Assembly (NCBI GenBank): GCA_001580565.1
Contig: LRBF01000170.1
Span: 1 to 64,000, forward strand
DNA from: Caballeronia megalochromosomata
GTDB taxonomy: Bacteria; Pseudomonadota; Gammaproteobacteria; Burkholderiales; Burkholderiaceae
DNA: 64,000 nucleotides
Direction: 5' to 3'
Under the pieces are notes generated by a model. It did not search any database, was not told the DNA's origin, and saw nothing but the letters and a program-made list of their open reading frames with translations. Below are positions 40,826 to 50,368 of the stretch, one piece after another (position 1 is the stretch's first letter; every line of letters begins with the position of its first letter). The translations under genes and the position numbers were made by a program.

Positions 40826-41650
40826 ATGGGCAAGCTTGACGGCAAGGTGGCGCTCGTCACGGGTTCGGGTCGCGGCATCGGCCGGGCCATCGCCGAGAAA
40901 CTGGCGAGCGAAGGCGCACGCCTCGTGATCAACGATCTCGACACCGACCCGGCGCACGAAACGGTCGAAGTGCTGAAGAAGATGGGCACGGACGCCGTCG
41001 CCTGCGTGGGCAACGTGGGCGCGCCGGACTTCGCGGACCGCTTCATCAATACGGCGATGAGCACGTACAAGGGCATCGACATCATCGTCAACAATGCGGG
41101 CTATACGTGGGACGACGTGATCCAGAAGATGACCGACGAACAGTGGTACGCAATCATCGACTGCCACATGACCGCGCCGTTCCGCATCCTGCGCGCCGCC
41201 TATCCGCACGTCAAGGCGCTGCACGCCGCCGACAGGGAAGCAGGCCGCGACGTGTATCGCAAGATCGTCAACATCTCGTCGACGTCCGCGCTCAACGGCA
41301 ATGCCGGCCAGATGAACTACTCGTCGGCCAAGGCCGGCGTGATCGGCATGACGCGCGCGCTTTCGCGTGAATGGGGACGCTTCAACGTCAACGTCAATTG
41401 CGTCGCGTTCGGTCTGATCCACACACGCATGACGACCGCCGACGCCCATGCTGGCGCAACCGTGAAGATCGAAGGACGCGATATCCGCGTGGGCGTCAAT
41501 CCTGAGGCGCTCAAGATGCACGCGCAGCGCAATCCGCTCGGCCGCGGCGGCACGCCGGAAGAAGCGGCTGGCGGGGTCTATCTGTTCTGCTCGCCCGAGT
41601 CGAACTACATCACCGGCCAGACCATCGCGGTCGCGGGCAATCTGCAGTAG
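40826..41650 (+). CDS. SDR-family oxidoreductase (probable 3-hydroxyacyl-CoA dehydrogenase)
   Basis: A 274-residue classical SDR. The cofactor motif TGSGRGIG is at about residues 12-19, NNAG at 89-92, a catalytic Ser near 151, and Tyr165-x3-Lys169 (YSSAK). The end is YITGQTIAVAGN. Asp37 after the second strand (NDLDTD) suggests NAD(H). Its position after the MaoC pair and before a hydrolase suggests oxidation of a 3-hydroxyacyl-CoA in beta-oxidation, similar to the dehydrogenase domain of 17beta-HSD type 4. The start has AGGAG. Confidence 0.88.
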   Translation: MGKLDGKVALVTGSGRGIGRAIAEKLASEGARLVINDLDTDPAHETVEVLKKMGTDAVACVGNVGAPDFADRFINTAMSTYKGIDIIVNNAGYTWDDVIQKMTDEQWYAIIDCHMTAPFRILRAAYPHVKALHAADREAGRDVYRKIVNISSTSALNGNAGQMNYSSAKAGVIGMTRALSREWGRFNVNVNCVAFGLIHTRMTTADAHAGATVKIEGRDIRVGVNPEALKMHAQRNPLGRGGTPEEAAGGVYLFCSPESNYITGQTIAVAGNLQ

Positions 41651-41772
41651 CGCACGAGGGACGGGCTTTGTGTTCGCTGGCATGCGTCGAGGCGCGTGCC
41701 AGCGTTTTCGTTTCCGGCAACGAGCGCGCCGTTCGATCATCAGTGCATTGCGGAGCCAGAGCATGAATCCGC

Positions 41773-42726
41773 ATGCCGCTGCCCTACTCCCTCGATCACA
41801 TCAACGTGTGGACGATCGCGGACGGCGACGGCCAGGCGATCGTCGACACGGGCGCCCGCACGGATGCCGCGACGGCCCTATGGCGGCGCCTCTTCGCCGG
41901 ATCGCGCACGCCCCGCCCCGTCACGCGCGTTTTCGTCACGCACATGCACCCCGATCACGTGGGCATGGCAGGCTGGATCACGCGCACCTTCGAGTGCCGT
42001 CTGTGGATGACGCGCGCCGAGTATCTGAACTGCCGTGTCGCCGCTTCCGACAGCGGCCGAGAAGCGCCCGGCGACGGTGTTGACTTCTACCGTCGCGCGG
42101 GCTGGAGCGCCGCGGCAATCGAGCTGTATCGCGCACGCTTCGGCCGCTTCGGGCAGCACATCCACGCGCTGCCGGACAGCTTCCGGCGCTTGCAGTACGG
42201 GCAGGAAATCGCCATTGGCGAACACGTGTGGCGGGTCATCGTCGGCACGGGTCATTCGCCGGAGCACGCGTGCCTGTACTGCCCGGCGCTGAAGCTGTTC
42301 ATTTCGGGCGACCAGGTGCTGCCGCGAATCTCGTCGAACGTGTCGGTGTATCCGCTCGAACCGGACGCCGATCCGATGGCCGACTGGTACGCGTCGATCG
42401 ACAAGCTGAAGCGGCAGGTGCCCGACGATGTACTGGTGCTGCCGGCCCACAATGACTGTTTCCGTGGCCTGCATGCGCGGCTCGACCGTCTGCGGCGCGG
42501 CCAGGACCGCAGCCTCGACCGCTTGCGTGAGACGCTCGGCGAACCGCGTCGCGCCGTCGATGTATTCTGCGCGCTCTTTGCACGCCGCGTAGGCGAAGAG
42601 GATATGTCGCGCATGAGCCTCGCGACCGGCGAAAGCCTCGCGTGCCTGAACTATCTGATCGGGCGCGGCGAAGTTCGACGCGAGCTCCGCGATGACGGAA
42701 TCAACTGGTACTCGCTCGCGCCATGA
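41773..42726 (+). CDS. metallo-beta-lactamase-fold hydrolase
   Basis: A 317-residue protein with the metal-binding motif THMHPDHVG (His57, His59, Asp61, His62), then GTGHSPEH and FISGDQVLP, which supply further ligands. It might hydrolyse a CoA or other thioester. The N-terminus begins MPLPYSLDHINVW; relatives usually have about 25 more residues before this. An in-frame TGA at 41764 rules out a longer frame. A GGAG site is ideally placed (7 nt) for an ATG at 41763 that is in another frame. The 5' end may therefore carry a small deletion, and expression from 41773 would be weak. Confidence 0.8.
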   Translation: MPLPYSLDHINVWTIADGDGQAIVDTGARTDAATALWRRLFAGSRTPRPVTRVFVTHMHPDHVGMAGWITRTFECRLWMTRAEYLNCRVAASDSGREAPGDGVDFYRRAGWSAAAIELYRARFGRFGQHIHALPDSFRRLQYGQEIAIGEHVWRVIVGTGHSPEHACLYCPALKLFISGDQVLPRISSNVSVYPLEPDADPMADWYASIDKLKRQVPDDVLVLPAHNDCFRGLHARLDRLRRGQDRSLDRLRETLGEPRRAVDVFCALFARRVGEEDMSRMSLATGESLACLNYLIGRGEVRRELRDDGINWYSLAP

Positions 42727-42733
42727 AGGCCGC

Positions 42734-42767
42734 AAGGGACATCGCCGCGCGATGCAGCGATGCCCTT
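42734..42767. terminator. hairpin between the two convergent beta-oxidation operons
   Basis: AAGGGACATCGC (42734-42745) pairs with GCGATGCCCTT (42757-42767), 11 base pairs with one bulged A. It sits in the 58-bp gap between converging genes. There is no clear T-run, so it may be a weak bidirectional terminator. Confidence 0.55.
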
Positions 42768-42784
42768 AAACGCGTCGAACAGGC

Positions 42785-43945
42785 TCACGCTTCAGGCCGA
42801 TACCCCAGGCCGTGTTCGCGCATGCGTTCGACCGCAGCCTCGTCGAAGCCCCAGTCCCGCAACGCGGCGAGCCCATGTTCGCCGCGTTGCGGCGCGGCCT
42901 TTGCGATCGTCGACGGCGTCGCCGAAAAACGCGGCGCAGGCGCGGGCTGAACCACGCCCGCCACCTCGACGAAGCTTCCGCGAGCACGATGCTGCAGATG
43001 CGCCGGCGCTTCCGAGAAGCTCAGTACCGGCGCGACACACGCGTCGCTGCCTTCGAACACGGCGCACCATTCGTCGCGCGTGCGCGTGAGAAACGCCGCT
43101 GCGAAACGTTCGCGCAGCACCGGCCAGCCGCTCCGGTCGTGCTGTGCGGGCAGGCCCGCGTCCGCAAGGCCGAGCTTCGACAGCAACTCCGCATAGAAAC
43201 GCGCTTCGACCGCACCCACCGACATGTACCCGCCATCGCGCGTGCGGTAGCTGTCGTACCAGGGTGTGCCGCCATCCAGCAGATTGCTGGCGCGCTCTTC
43301 ACGCCAGTTGCCCGATGCGAGCAGGCCCCAGATCACCGAACCCAGTTGCGCCGCGCCCTCGATCATCGCGGCATCGACGACCTGGCCCTCGCCGCCGCGC
43401 TGAACGTTGAACAGCGCCGCAACCACGCCCAGCGCCAGCAGCATGCCGCCACCGCCGTAATCGCCCACGAGGTTGAGCGGCGGGACGGGAGGACCATCGG
43501 CACGGCCGATGCCCGACAGCACGCCCGACAGCGCGATGTAGTTGAGGTCGTGACCCGCGCGCTGCGCGAGCGGACCGGTCTGCCCCCAGCCCGTCATGCG
43601 GCCATAGACGAGACGCGGATTGCGCGCCAGTGCGGCTTGCGGTCCGAGCCCGAGCCGCTCCATGGTGCCGGGGCGAAACCCTTCGATCACCACATCGGCG
43701 CGCGCCATCAGATCGAGCGCGGCTTCGGCCGCCCGGGGCTCTTTCAGATCGAGCGTGACCGAGCGGCGGCCGCGCCCCGTGACGTCTGCACGCTTGCCGT
43801 TGGTCTTCGGCCCCAGGTCCTGAGGCGCGAGCGGCCTGTCGATGCGCAATACGTCCGCCCCCATGTCGGCGAGCAACATGGCGCCGAACGGCCCCGGTCC
43901 GATCGCTTCGAATTCCAGCACGCGAATACCGCTTAAAACGCCCAT
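42785..43945 (-). CDS. alpha-methylacyl-CoA racemase-like CaiB/BaiF protein
   Basis: A 386-residue family III CoA transferase-fold protein of the AMACR type. IRVLEFEAIGPGPFGAMLLA begins the fold, and LNLVGDYGGGGMLLALGV holds the active-site Asp in the AMACR context. NGKRADVTGRGRRSVTLDLK and YGRMTGWGQTGP are also typical. AMACR epimerises 2-methylacyl-CoA thioesters so that (S)-specific acyl-CoA dehydrogenases can use them. This points to a 2-methyl-branched substrate for the cluster. It is the last gene of the minus operon, and its start has GGAGGG. Confidence 0.88.
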   Translation of the reverse strand: MGVLSGIRVLEFEAIGPGPFGAMLLADMGADVLRIDRPLAPQDLGPKTNGKRADVTGRGRRSVTLDLKEPRAAEAALDLMARADVVIEGFRPGTMERLGLGPQAALARNPRLVYGRMTGWGQTGPLAQRAGHDLNYIALSGVLSGIGRADGPPVPPLNLVGDYGGGGMLLALGVVAALFNVQRGGEGQVVDAAMIEGAAQLGSVIWGLLASGNWREERASNLLDGGTPWYDSYRTRDGGYMSVGAVEARFYAELLSKLGLADAGLPAQHDRSGWPVLRERFAAAFLTRTRDEWCAVFEGSDACVAPVLSFSEAPAHLQHRARGSFVEVAGVVQPAPAPRFSATPSTIAKAAPQRGEHGLAALRDWGFDEAAVERMREHGLGYRPEA

Positions 43946-44077
43946 CTTCCCTCCGTGTTCCGTTTTGCATCATGGCGAAGCGCGTCCGCCGTCGATGATC
44001 TCTTTAGGCATTGCCTGAGTGGAAGTAAGCCAAAAAAAGCGGCAGACCGGACCACCCGGGCGGAGTGGCGAAGCGCG

Positions 44078-45634
44078 CTACTTGACCGAGCGCGTCTTCT
44101 GCGCCCAGTACGGCGCGCGAATTTCGCGCTTCAGAACCTTGCCCGCGCCGGACAAGGGCAATCGATCCCGGAACTCGACCGACTTCGGGCACTTGTAGCC
44201 GGCGATCGCCTGCCGGCAATGTTCGCGCACCTCTTCTTCGGCGATTGTCGCGCCTGGCTTGCGCACGATCACCGCGTGCACGGCCTCGCCCCAGATATCA
44301 TGGGGAATCCCGATGACCGCGCACGCGGCGACCGCCGGATGACGGACGATCACGTTCTCCACTTCGGCGGAATAGACGTTCTCGCCACCGCTTATGATCA
44401 TGTCCTTGATGCGATCGACGATGTAGAGATAACCCTGAGCGTCCATGTAGGCGCCGTCGCCGGTGTGCAGCCAGCCGCCGCGCACGGCCTGCGCGGTTTC
44501 GTCGGGCTTTTTCCAGTAGCCCGCCATCACGTTCGGCCCGCGCACGACGATCTCGCCGACCATGCCGCGCGGCACTTCTTCGCCATGCACATCGACCACT
44601 TTCACCATCAGACCCGGCAGGCCACGACCGATCGAGCGGTACAGGCCGCTCCTGCGCCCCGCCTCATCGTGGTTGGACGGCGGGTTCGCCGAAATGCTCG
44701 GACACGCCTCGGTCATCCCGTATGAATGCGCGAGCTCGACGCCGGGCAGCGACCGGATCACCCGGTCGAGCAGGGCTTCAGGGATCGGCGAAGCACCGTA
44801 GGTCAGCCGCTTCAGGCTGCTCAGATCGGTGCGAGCGAAGTCAGGATGATCGAGCAGCGACTGGATCATGGTCGGCACGAGCAGCGTTTCGCTCACGCGC
44901 TGCGTGCCGATCGCCTCGAGCACGTCGCCGGCATCGAAAGCGGGAATGATGACGTGCGCCTCGCCGGCCATGAACTGCAGCAGCGCGCGGCCGAGGCCCG
45001 CCGCGTGGAAGAACGGCGCCGCGTGCAGCACCGCGCTGTCGGGCAATGGCGCGCACTCGGCAATCCGCATGATGCACGAGGACCACATGTTCAGATGCGT
45101 CTGCATCACGCCTTTCGGAAAGCCGGTCGTGCCGCCCGTGTACATGATGCACGCAAGATCGTCGCCGCGCCGCCCGGCATCCGGCAACGGCGTCGCGGCC
45201 GCGATCAGCGCGTCGAACGAAAGCATCCCGGCGGGCGCCGCGCCGTCGCCCGCGTGAATCAGGATCGGCGCCTTGCTGGCAAGCGTGCACACCGCGCGCG
45301 CCATATCGATGAAATGGTCATCGACGATCAGGATGCGGGTGTCGCAATCATCCAGCGAATAGCCGATCTCCGCCGCGCTCCAGCGGGTGTTGACCGGATT
45401 GAGCACGCCACCGCCCCACCACACGCCCATCACGTATTCGAGGTAGCGGTCCGAATTGAGCGCGAGCATGCCGACCCGCTCGCCCTCCGACATGCCGAGC
45501 CCGCGCAACGCGGCGGCGAGGCGCGCGACATGATCCGCGAATTCGCGGAACGTGCGCCGGCGTCCCTTGAACGTGATCGCGAGCCTGTCAGGATTCTGCT
45601 GCAACGAGCGGTGCAGGCCCTGGGTCAGATACAT
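44078..45634 (-). CDS. acyl-CoA synthetase (AMP-forming), 518 residues
   Basis: A class I adenylate-forming ligase. The P-loop is YTGGTTGFPKGVMQTH, A5 is SYGMTEACP, and the hinge and A8 read GWLHTGDGAYMDAQGYLYIV followed by DRIKDMIISGGENVYSAE. The lysine in SGAGKVLKREIR is the A10 lysine. It activates a fatty or branched acid with ATP and CoA. The frame is open to 45931, but ATG 45634 (MYLTQGLHRSLQQNP) has an AGGAAG site and matches family starts. It lies downstream of an enoyl-CoA hydratase in the minus operon. Confidence 0.92.
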   Translation of the reverse strand: MYLTQGLHRSLQQNPDRLAITFKGRRRTFREFADHVARLAAALRGLGMSEGERVGMLALNSDRYLEYVMGVWWGGGVLNPVNTRWSAAEIGYSLDDCDTRILIVDDHFIDMARAVCTLASKAPILIHAGDGAAPAGMLSFDALIAAATPLPDAGRRGDDLACIMYTGGTTGFPKGVMQTHLNMWSSCIMRIAECAPLPDSAVLHAAPFFHAAGLGRALLQFMAGEAHVIIPAFDAGDVLEAIGTQRVSETLLVPTMIQSLLDHPDFARTDLSSLKRLTYGASPIPEALLDRVIRSLPGVELAHSYGMTEACPSISANPPSNHDEAGRRSGLYRSIGRGLPGLMVKVVDVHGEEVPRGMVGEIVVRGPNVMAGYWKKPDETAQAVRGGWLHTGDGAYMDAQGYLYIVDRIKDMIISGGENVYSAEVENVIVRHPAVAACAVIGIPHDIWGEAVHAVIVRKPGATIAEEEVREHCRQAIAGYKCPKSVEFRDRLPLSGAGKVLKREIRAPYWAQKTRSVK

Positions 45635-45692
45635 GCTTTGTCTTCCTGCCGTGTTTGAGCGCCAGTGGCGCGCCGGATGATGCGCGACCGCT

Positions 45693-46487
45693 CTATCCGT
45701 GGAATGCCGGCGAGCGCTTCTCGATGAATGCCGCCACGGCTTCGCGATGGTCGGCGGTCTGATGCGAGAGCGCCTGATACGCCGCCGACATTTCCAGCAG
45801 CGTATCCAGGCGGCAGTGCATGCCTTCGCGCAGCAGCCGTTTTGCGAGCCGCACCGCGTGAGGCGGGTTGTCGGCGATCGCTCGCGCGAGACCGTGGGCA
45901 GTCGCGAGCAGCCCGTCATGCGGCACGACACGGGACACCAGATTCCAGTCGAGCGCCTGTTGCGCGTCGATCATCTGGCCGGTGAAGGTCAACTCCGCCG
46001 CGCGCGACAAACCGATGATGCGCGGCAGCAGCCACGCGCCGCCGTCGCCGGGAATGATGCCCAGCCTGACGAAACTCTCGGCGAACTTCGCGCGTTCGGA
46101 CGCGATGCGGATGTCGCACATGCAGGCGAGATCGAGCCCCGCGCCGATCGCCGCGCCGTTGACGGCGGCGATGACCGGCACTTCCAGGTTGAACAGCGCC
46201 AGCGGCAGTTGCTGAATGCCGCGCCGGTAGTCCTGGCGAATTTCCATGCCGGCAATGCTGCGCGACGCGTGCCGCTCCATGTCGTGGATATTGCCGCCCG
46301 ACGAGAACGCCGTGCCGGCGCCCGTCAGGATCACGGCACGCACGGAACGGTCGGCTTCGATCCGTCCGATCGCCGCCAGCAACTCCGCCACAGCCGTGTT
46401 GCCGGTGAGCGGATTGCGCCGCTCCGGTTCGTTCATCGTCAGCGTGACGATGTGCTGGTCCTGTTCGTAGCTCAGAAAATGGTTCAT
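45693..46487 (-). CDS. enoyl-CoA hydratase/isomerase family protein
   Basis: A 264-residue crotonase-fold protein. VTLTMNEPERRNPLTG, FSSGGNIHDM (first oxyanion segment), NGAAIGAGLDLACMCDIRIA (second) and GIIPGDGGAWLLPRIIG are clear. It ends with EAVAAFIEKRSPAFHG, a typical end for the family. It would hydrate or isomerise an enoyl-CoA in the minus-strand operon, beside two acyl-CoA dehydrogenases. Confidence 0.9.
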   Translation of the reverse strand: MNHFLSYEQDQHIVTLTMNEPERRNPLTGNTAVAELLAAIGRIEADRSVRAVILTGAGTAFSSGGNIHDMERHASRSIAGMEIRQDYRRGIQQLPLALFNLEVPVIAAVNGAAIGAGLDLACMCDIRIASERAKFAESFVRLGIIPGDGGAWLLPRIIGLSRAAELTFTGQMIDAQQALDWNLVSRVVPHDGLLATAHGLARAIADNPPHAVRLAKRLLREGMHCRLDTLLEMSAAYQALSHQTADHREAVAAFIEKRSPAFHG

Positions 46488-46539
46488 AGGATGTCTAATC
46501 GTCTACGTTGCTGCTGTAAGGGTTTGCCCGCGCGTGCGC

Positions 46540-47541
46540 TCAGGCGGCGACGTCATACGGCGCGGTTCGCGCGAAATCCACGATCGTGCGATGCTCCGCC
46601 GCGAGCGCCGCGCTCCCCACCATGCGGTTCCAGAAGGTCTCCGAGCCATCCGCGATGCGCCATTCGTGCAACCTGCGCGTATAAAGCTGGAGATCGTATT
46701 CGGCGGTGACCCCGATCGCGCCGTGCAGCGCATGCGCCGTCGATGCGATCAACGGCACCGCCATGCTGGTGCGCGCCTTGGCGATCGCGGTCGCGAGCCG
46801 TCCTGGGACAGCGCCTGCACCGCAGAACGCCAGCGCCGATGCCATCCCGGCCGACGCCACATGCTGGGCCATCACGCTCAACTGATGCTGGACCGCCTGG
46901 AACTTGCCAATCGATTTGCCGAACTGCGAGCGATCGTTGCAGTACTGCAGTGTCATCGCGAACACGCGATCCATCGCGCCGGCGATGGCGGCCGCGTGAA
47001 TCGCCGCGCTGAACAGCAGCACCTCCGCGCCGTTCGAACCGAGCGATGCGGGAACGGCATCCGGGCGCCAGCGAAGCGTGCCGCAGGCACTTCCGTGCAC
47101 GCCGCCCGGCTCGCGTTCGGCGCGCGACGCGTCCAGCAATAGCAGATTGCCGTCGACGTTGGCGAGCACCTGATTGCAGATCATGCCGAACGGCACCTGC
47201 GGCGCTTCCAGTGAGCCGTCCCCGTGGCGACGGCAGTTACCGGCGAGCGTCGTCATTCCAGCCGGGGCCGTCACGCCGGTGTCGCACAACAACGCTCGTG
47301 CCGCGATGCTCTGCGCGAGCGGAACCGGCACCGCGTGGCGTCCAAAGGCCGTGAAGATCGGCTCGATCGCCGACAGTGACAATCCGGCGCCACCCGCGCT
47401 TTCCGGCGTCAGCAGTTCCAGAAATCCCGCTTCCTCGACGGCGCGCCAGATCGACTCGGCCGGGCCGCCGTTTTCGATTGCGCGGACGGCCCCGGATGTG
47501 GCGCGGTCGCGCAGAATGGCTTCAATGGCTTCGGTGAACAT
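46540..47541 (-). CDS. short acyl-CoA dehydrogenase subunit (333 residues)
   Basis: An acyl-CoA dehydrogenase-like protein shorter than the usual 380 residues. The N-terminus (AVEEAGFLELLTPESAGGAG) and the C-terminal helical domain (YCNDRSQFGKSIGKFQAVQH) are clear. The middle beta domain lacks the usual TEPxxGSD flavin motif, and the C-terminus (DGSETFWNRM) has no catalytic Glu equivalent. Such partners occur in heterotetrameric acyl-CoA dehydrogenases of steroid side-chain degradation. The gene is 26 bp from a full-length dehydrogenase gene. I chose ATG 47541; the frame opens at 48213. Confidence 0.88.
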   Translation of the reverse strand: MFTEAIEAILRDRATSGAVRAIENGGPAESIWRAVEEAGFLELLTPESAGGAGLSLSAIEPIFTAFGRHAVPVPLAQSIAARALLCDTGVTAPAGMTTLAGNCRRHGDGSLEAPQVPFGMICNQVLANVDGNLLLLDASRAEREPGGVHGSACGTLRWRPDAVPASLGSNGAEVLLFSAAIHAAAIAGAMDRVFAMTLQYCNDRSQFGKSIGKFQAVQHQLSVMAQHVASAGMASALAFCGAGAVPGRLATAIAKARTSMAVPLIASTAHALHGAIGVTAEYDLQLYTRRLHEWRIADGSETFWNRMVGSAALAAEHRTIVDFARTAPYDVAA

Positions 47542-47567
47542 GCAGGTCTCTTTCGTGGTCCGGAGGG

Positions 47568-48725
47568 TTAGCGCAATCCGAGTCCGCGCGCGATCATGCC
47601 GCGCAACACCTCGCGCGTGCCGCCACGCAGCGAAAAGGTCGGCGAAATCTGGCTGAGGTACGCCACCGTGCGATAGAGCTCGGGATCGACGGTCTGTGCG
47701 GGATTCGCGCCGAGCACGGCTTCCAGTTGCGCAGGAATGGCCTGTTCGAACTCCGTGCCGATGTCCTTGACGAGCGCCGCCTCGATCACCGGGCTCTCGC
47801 CGCGCGCGAGCCGCGCCGTGACCGCGATCGACAGACAGCGCAACGTGGCCAGTTGCGTCGCAAAGCCGCCGAGCAGCGCAAGCTCGGCGTCGCTGGCGCC
47901 GTGGCGGCGCAACTGCTCGCGCCAGCAGTCGAGCAGCACGACACTCGAATAGAGCCGCTCCGGTCCGCTGCGTTCGAACGCGAGCTCGGCCGTCACCTGC
48001 TCCCAGCCCGCGCCCTCGTCGCCGATCAACGCATCGTCGGCGAGCAAGACGTCGTCGAATGTCACCTCGGAGAAGTGCGCATCGCCGGTGAGATCGACGA
48101 TCGGCCGCACGTGAACGCCGGGCAACGACAGCTCGACGATGAATTGCGACAGCCCCTTCTGGCGATCTTCCGGCGCGCCCGACGAGCGCACGAGCGCGAT
48201 CATGTACTGGCAATGCTGCGCGTTGGTCGTCCAGATCTTGCGCCCGGTGAGACGCCAGCCGCCGTCACGGCGCACCGCGCGCGTACGGACGCTCGCGAGA
48301 TCGGAGCCCGCGTCGGGCTCGCTCATGCCGATGCAGAAGAACGCGCGCGCGGCACAGATGCGCGGCAAGTAGAAGTCCTTTTGTGCCTCGGTGCCGTAGC
48401 GCAGGATCAGCGGTCCGCTTTGACGGTCGGCGATCCAGTGCGCAGCGACAGGCGCGCCCGCGGCCAGCATTTCCTCGACCAGCACGAAGCGGCGGAACGC
48501 ATCCATGCCCGCGCCGCCGTAGCCCGTCGGCAGCGTCAGTCCGATCCAGCCGCGCGCGGCGAGACGCCGGCTGAAATCCGCGTCGAAGCCCATCCACGAG
48601 CGGGCGCGAATGTCGGCTGGCGCCGGCGGCAGGTGCTCATCGAGAAACTGCTTTACTTGCGCGCGAAAAGCTTCGGCCTCGGCGGGCAGCGCCGTCAGGT
48701 GGAAAGCATCCAGCAGGTTGTTCAC
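47568..48725 (-). CDS. acyl-CoA dehydrogenase (385 residues), partner of the adjacent short subunit
   Basis: A full-length acyl-CoA dehydrogenase. GYGGAGMDAFRRFVLVEEML, FFCIGMSEPDAGSDLASVR (flavin and substrate motif) and GRKIWTTNAQH are conserved; the C-terminus is SLRGGTREVLRGMIARGLG. It starts with GTG after a GGAGTGAG site. With the short subunit encoded next it probably forms an alpha2beta2 enzyme acting on a bulky or branched acyl-CoA. Confidence 0.9.
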   Translation of the reverse strand: MNNLLDAFHLTALPAEAEAFRAQVKQFLDEHLPPAPADIRARSWMGFDADFSRRLAARGWIGLTLPTGYGGAGMDAFRRFVLVEEMLAAGAPVAAHWIADRQSGPLILRYGTEAQKDFYLPRICAARAFFCIGMSEPDAGSDLASVRTRAVRRDGGWRLTGRKIWTTNAQHCQYMIALVRSSGAPEDRQKGLSQFIVELSLPGVHVRPIVDLTGDAHFSEVTFDDVLLADDALIGDEGAGWEQVTAELAFERSGPERLYSSVVLLDCWREQLRRHGASDAELALLGGFATQLATLRCLSIAVTARLARGESPVIEAALVKDIGTEFEQAIPAQLEAVLGANPAQTVDPELYRTVAYLSQISPTFSLRGGTREVLRGMIARGLGLR

Positions 48726-48766
48726 GTCTCACTCCAGATTTTTTGTGGTCGCTGCCGCGCGGGCCG

Positions 48767-50335
48767 CTATGACTGTGCGAGCCCGGTTTGCGCGGCGTAG
48801 CGCTCGCGCAGAGCCTGCTTGTACAGCTTGCCGGTGGGCAGGCGCGGCATCGTGTCGATGAAGTCGATCGAGCGCGGCACCATGTAGCGCGCCACGCGCG
48901 TGCGCAGATAAGCCAGCAGCGCTTGCGCGAGCGCATCCGATGGCTCGACGCCAGGCGCCGGTTCGACGATCGCCTTGACCTGCTCGCCCATCTCGGCGTC
49001 GGGCACACCGATCACCGCCGCGTCCTGCACATCGGGATGCACGGCGAGCGCGTCTTCGATCGCTTGCGGATAGATGTTGACGCCGCCCGAAATGATCATG
49101 AACGCCTTGCGGTCGGTCAGATACAGATAACCGTCGCCGTCGACATGACCGATGTCGCCGACCGCCGTCCACGCCGGATGACGCGGGTGCTGTGCGCCAC
49201 GGGTCTTGTCCGGATCGTTGTGGTAATGAAAAGGCAACTGGTCACGTTCGAAGTAGACGAGCCCGTCTTCGCCCACCGGCAATTCGTTACCCTCGTCGTC
49301 GCAGATATGGATGACGCCGAGCAACGCGCGGCCAACCGAGCCAGGATGCGCGAGCCACTCTTCGGTATTCAGCGTAGTCACGCCATTGCCTTCGGTGGAC
49401 GAGTAATACTCCTCGATGATCGGCCCCCACCAGTCGATCATCTGCCGCTTGATCTCCTGCGGGCACGGCGCGGCTGCGTGGATCGCCACCCGATGGCTCG
49501 ACAGGTCGAAGCCATTGCGCAGCGCCGGGCCGAGCTTGAGCAGGCGGATCAGCATGGTCGGCACCCACTGGCTGTGCGTGACGCGATAACGCTCGATCGC
49601 CCGCAATGCGTCGAGCGGATCGAACTTCTCCATGAACACCACGGTGCCGCCGCCGAACTGCGTCTCCAGCCCGTAGCCGAGCGGCGCGGTGTGATAGAGC
49701 GGCGCTGGCGACAGATATACGGTCTGCGCATCGAAGCCATAGCGCTCGAACTGCGGGCGGCGGGCGGAGCCGGACCCTTCCGAGACGCGCCCTTGTGGCT
49801 GCGCGCGAATGATGCCCTTGGGGCGGCCGGTCGTGCCGGAACTGTAGATCATGGTCGCGCCCAGCCATTCGTCGTCGAGCCGCGTCGGCGGATAACGGCC
49901 GGTCACGGCTTCGTAGCTGTCCCAACCGGCGATGGTGCCGTCGATCATCAGCCGCAGGCCGCAGGTCGGCATCATGCCGGTCAGTTCGGCTGCGAGCTCA
50001 CGCATCGCGTACGAACTGACCACGACCTGCGCATGGCTGTCCGCGATGATGGCGGCCGCCTCCGGCGCGGTCAGGAATCGGTTGACCGGGGTGATCAGCA
50101 GGCCAGAGCGCAACACCGCCCAGCACACCTCGAAGCAGCGTACGTTGTTCTCGAGCACCATCGCGATGTGGTCGCCGCGCCGCAGCCCGATCGCGTACAG
50201 ACACTGCGCGAAGCGATTGAAACGCTCGTCGAGTTCGCGGTAGGTCAGCGCGTCGCCGGTGGCGCTGTTGATTGCCGCGGGCTTGTCGGGCGTCAGCTCC
50301 GCATGGTCGCCGAGGTACTTCGGGAATTTGCTCAT
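48767..50335 (-). CDS. acyl-CoA synthetase (AMP-forming), 522 residues
   Basis: An adenylate-forming ligase with P-loop YSSGTTGRPKGIIRAQ, EYYSSTEGNG at A5, and VGDIGHVDGDGYLYLTDRKA at A7-A8. LPTGKLYKQALRERY near the C-terminus includes the A10 lysine. It activates a carboxylic acid with CoA. It is the second ligase of the minus operon and differs clearly from the 518-residue one, so the two may act on different intermediates or chain lengths. Confidence 0.92.
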   Translation of the reverse strand: MSKFPKYLGDHAELTPDKPAAINSATGDALTYRELDERFNRFAQCLYAIGLRRGDHIAMVLENNVRCFEVCWAVLRSGLLITPVNRFLTAPEAAAIIADSHAQVVVSSYAMRELAAELTGMMPTCGLRLMIDGTIAGWDSYEAVTGRYPPTRLDDEWLGATMIYSSGTTGRPKGIIRAQPQGRVSEGSGSARRPQFERYGFDAQTVYLSPAPLYHTAPLGYGLETQFGGGTVVFMEKFDPLDALRAIERYRVTHSQWVPTMLIRLLKLGPALRNGFDLSSHRVAIHAAAPCPQEIKRQMIDWWGPIIEEYYSSTEGNGVTTLNTEEWLAHPGSVGRALLGVIHICDDEGNELPVGEDGLVYFERDQLPFHYHNDPDKTRGAQHPRHPAWTAVGDIGHVDGDGYLYLTDRKAFMIISGGVNIYPQAIEDALAVHPDVQDAAVIGVPDAEMGEQVKAIVEPAPGVEPSDALAQALLAYLRTRVARYMVPRSIDFIDTMPRLPTGKLYKQALRERYAAQTGLAQS

Positions 50336-50368
50336 GCACGCTCCTGCGATTCGATACGGTTCGGGCGC

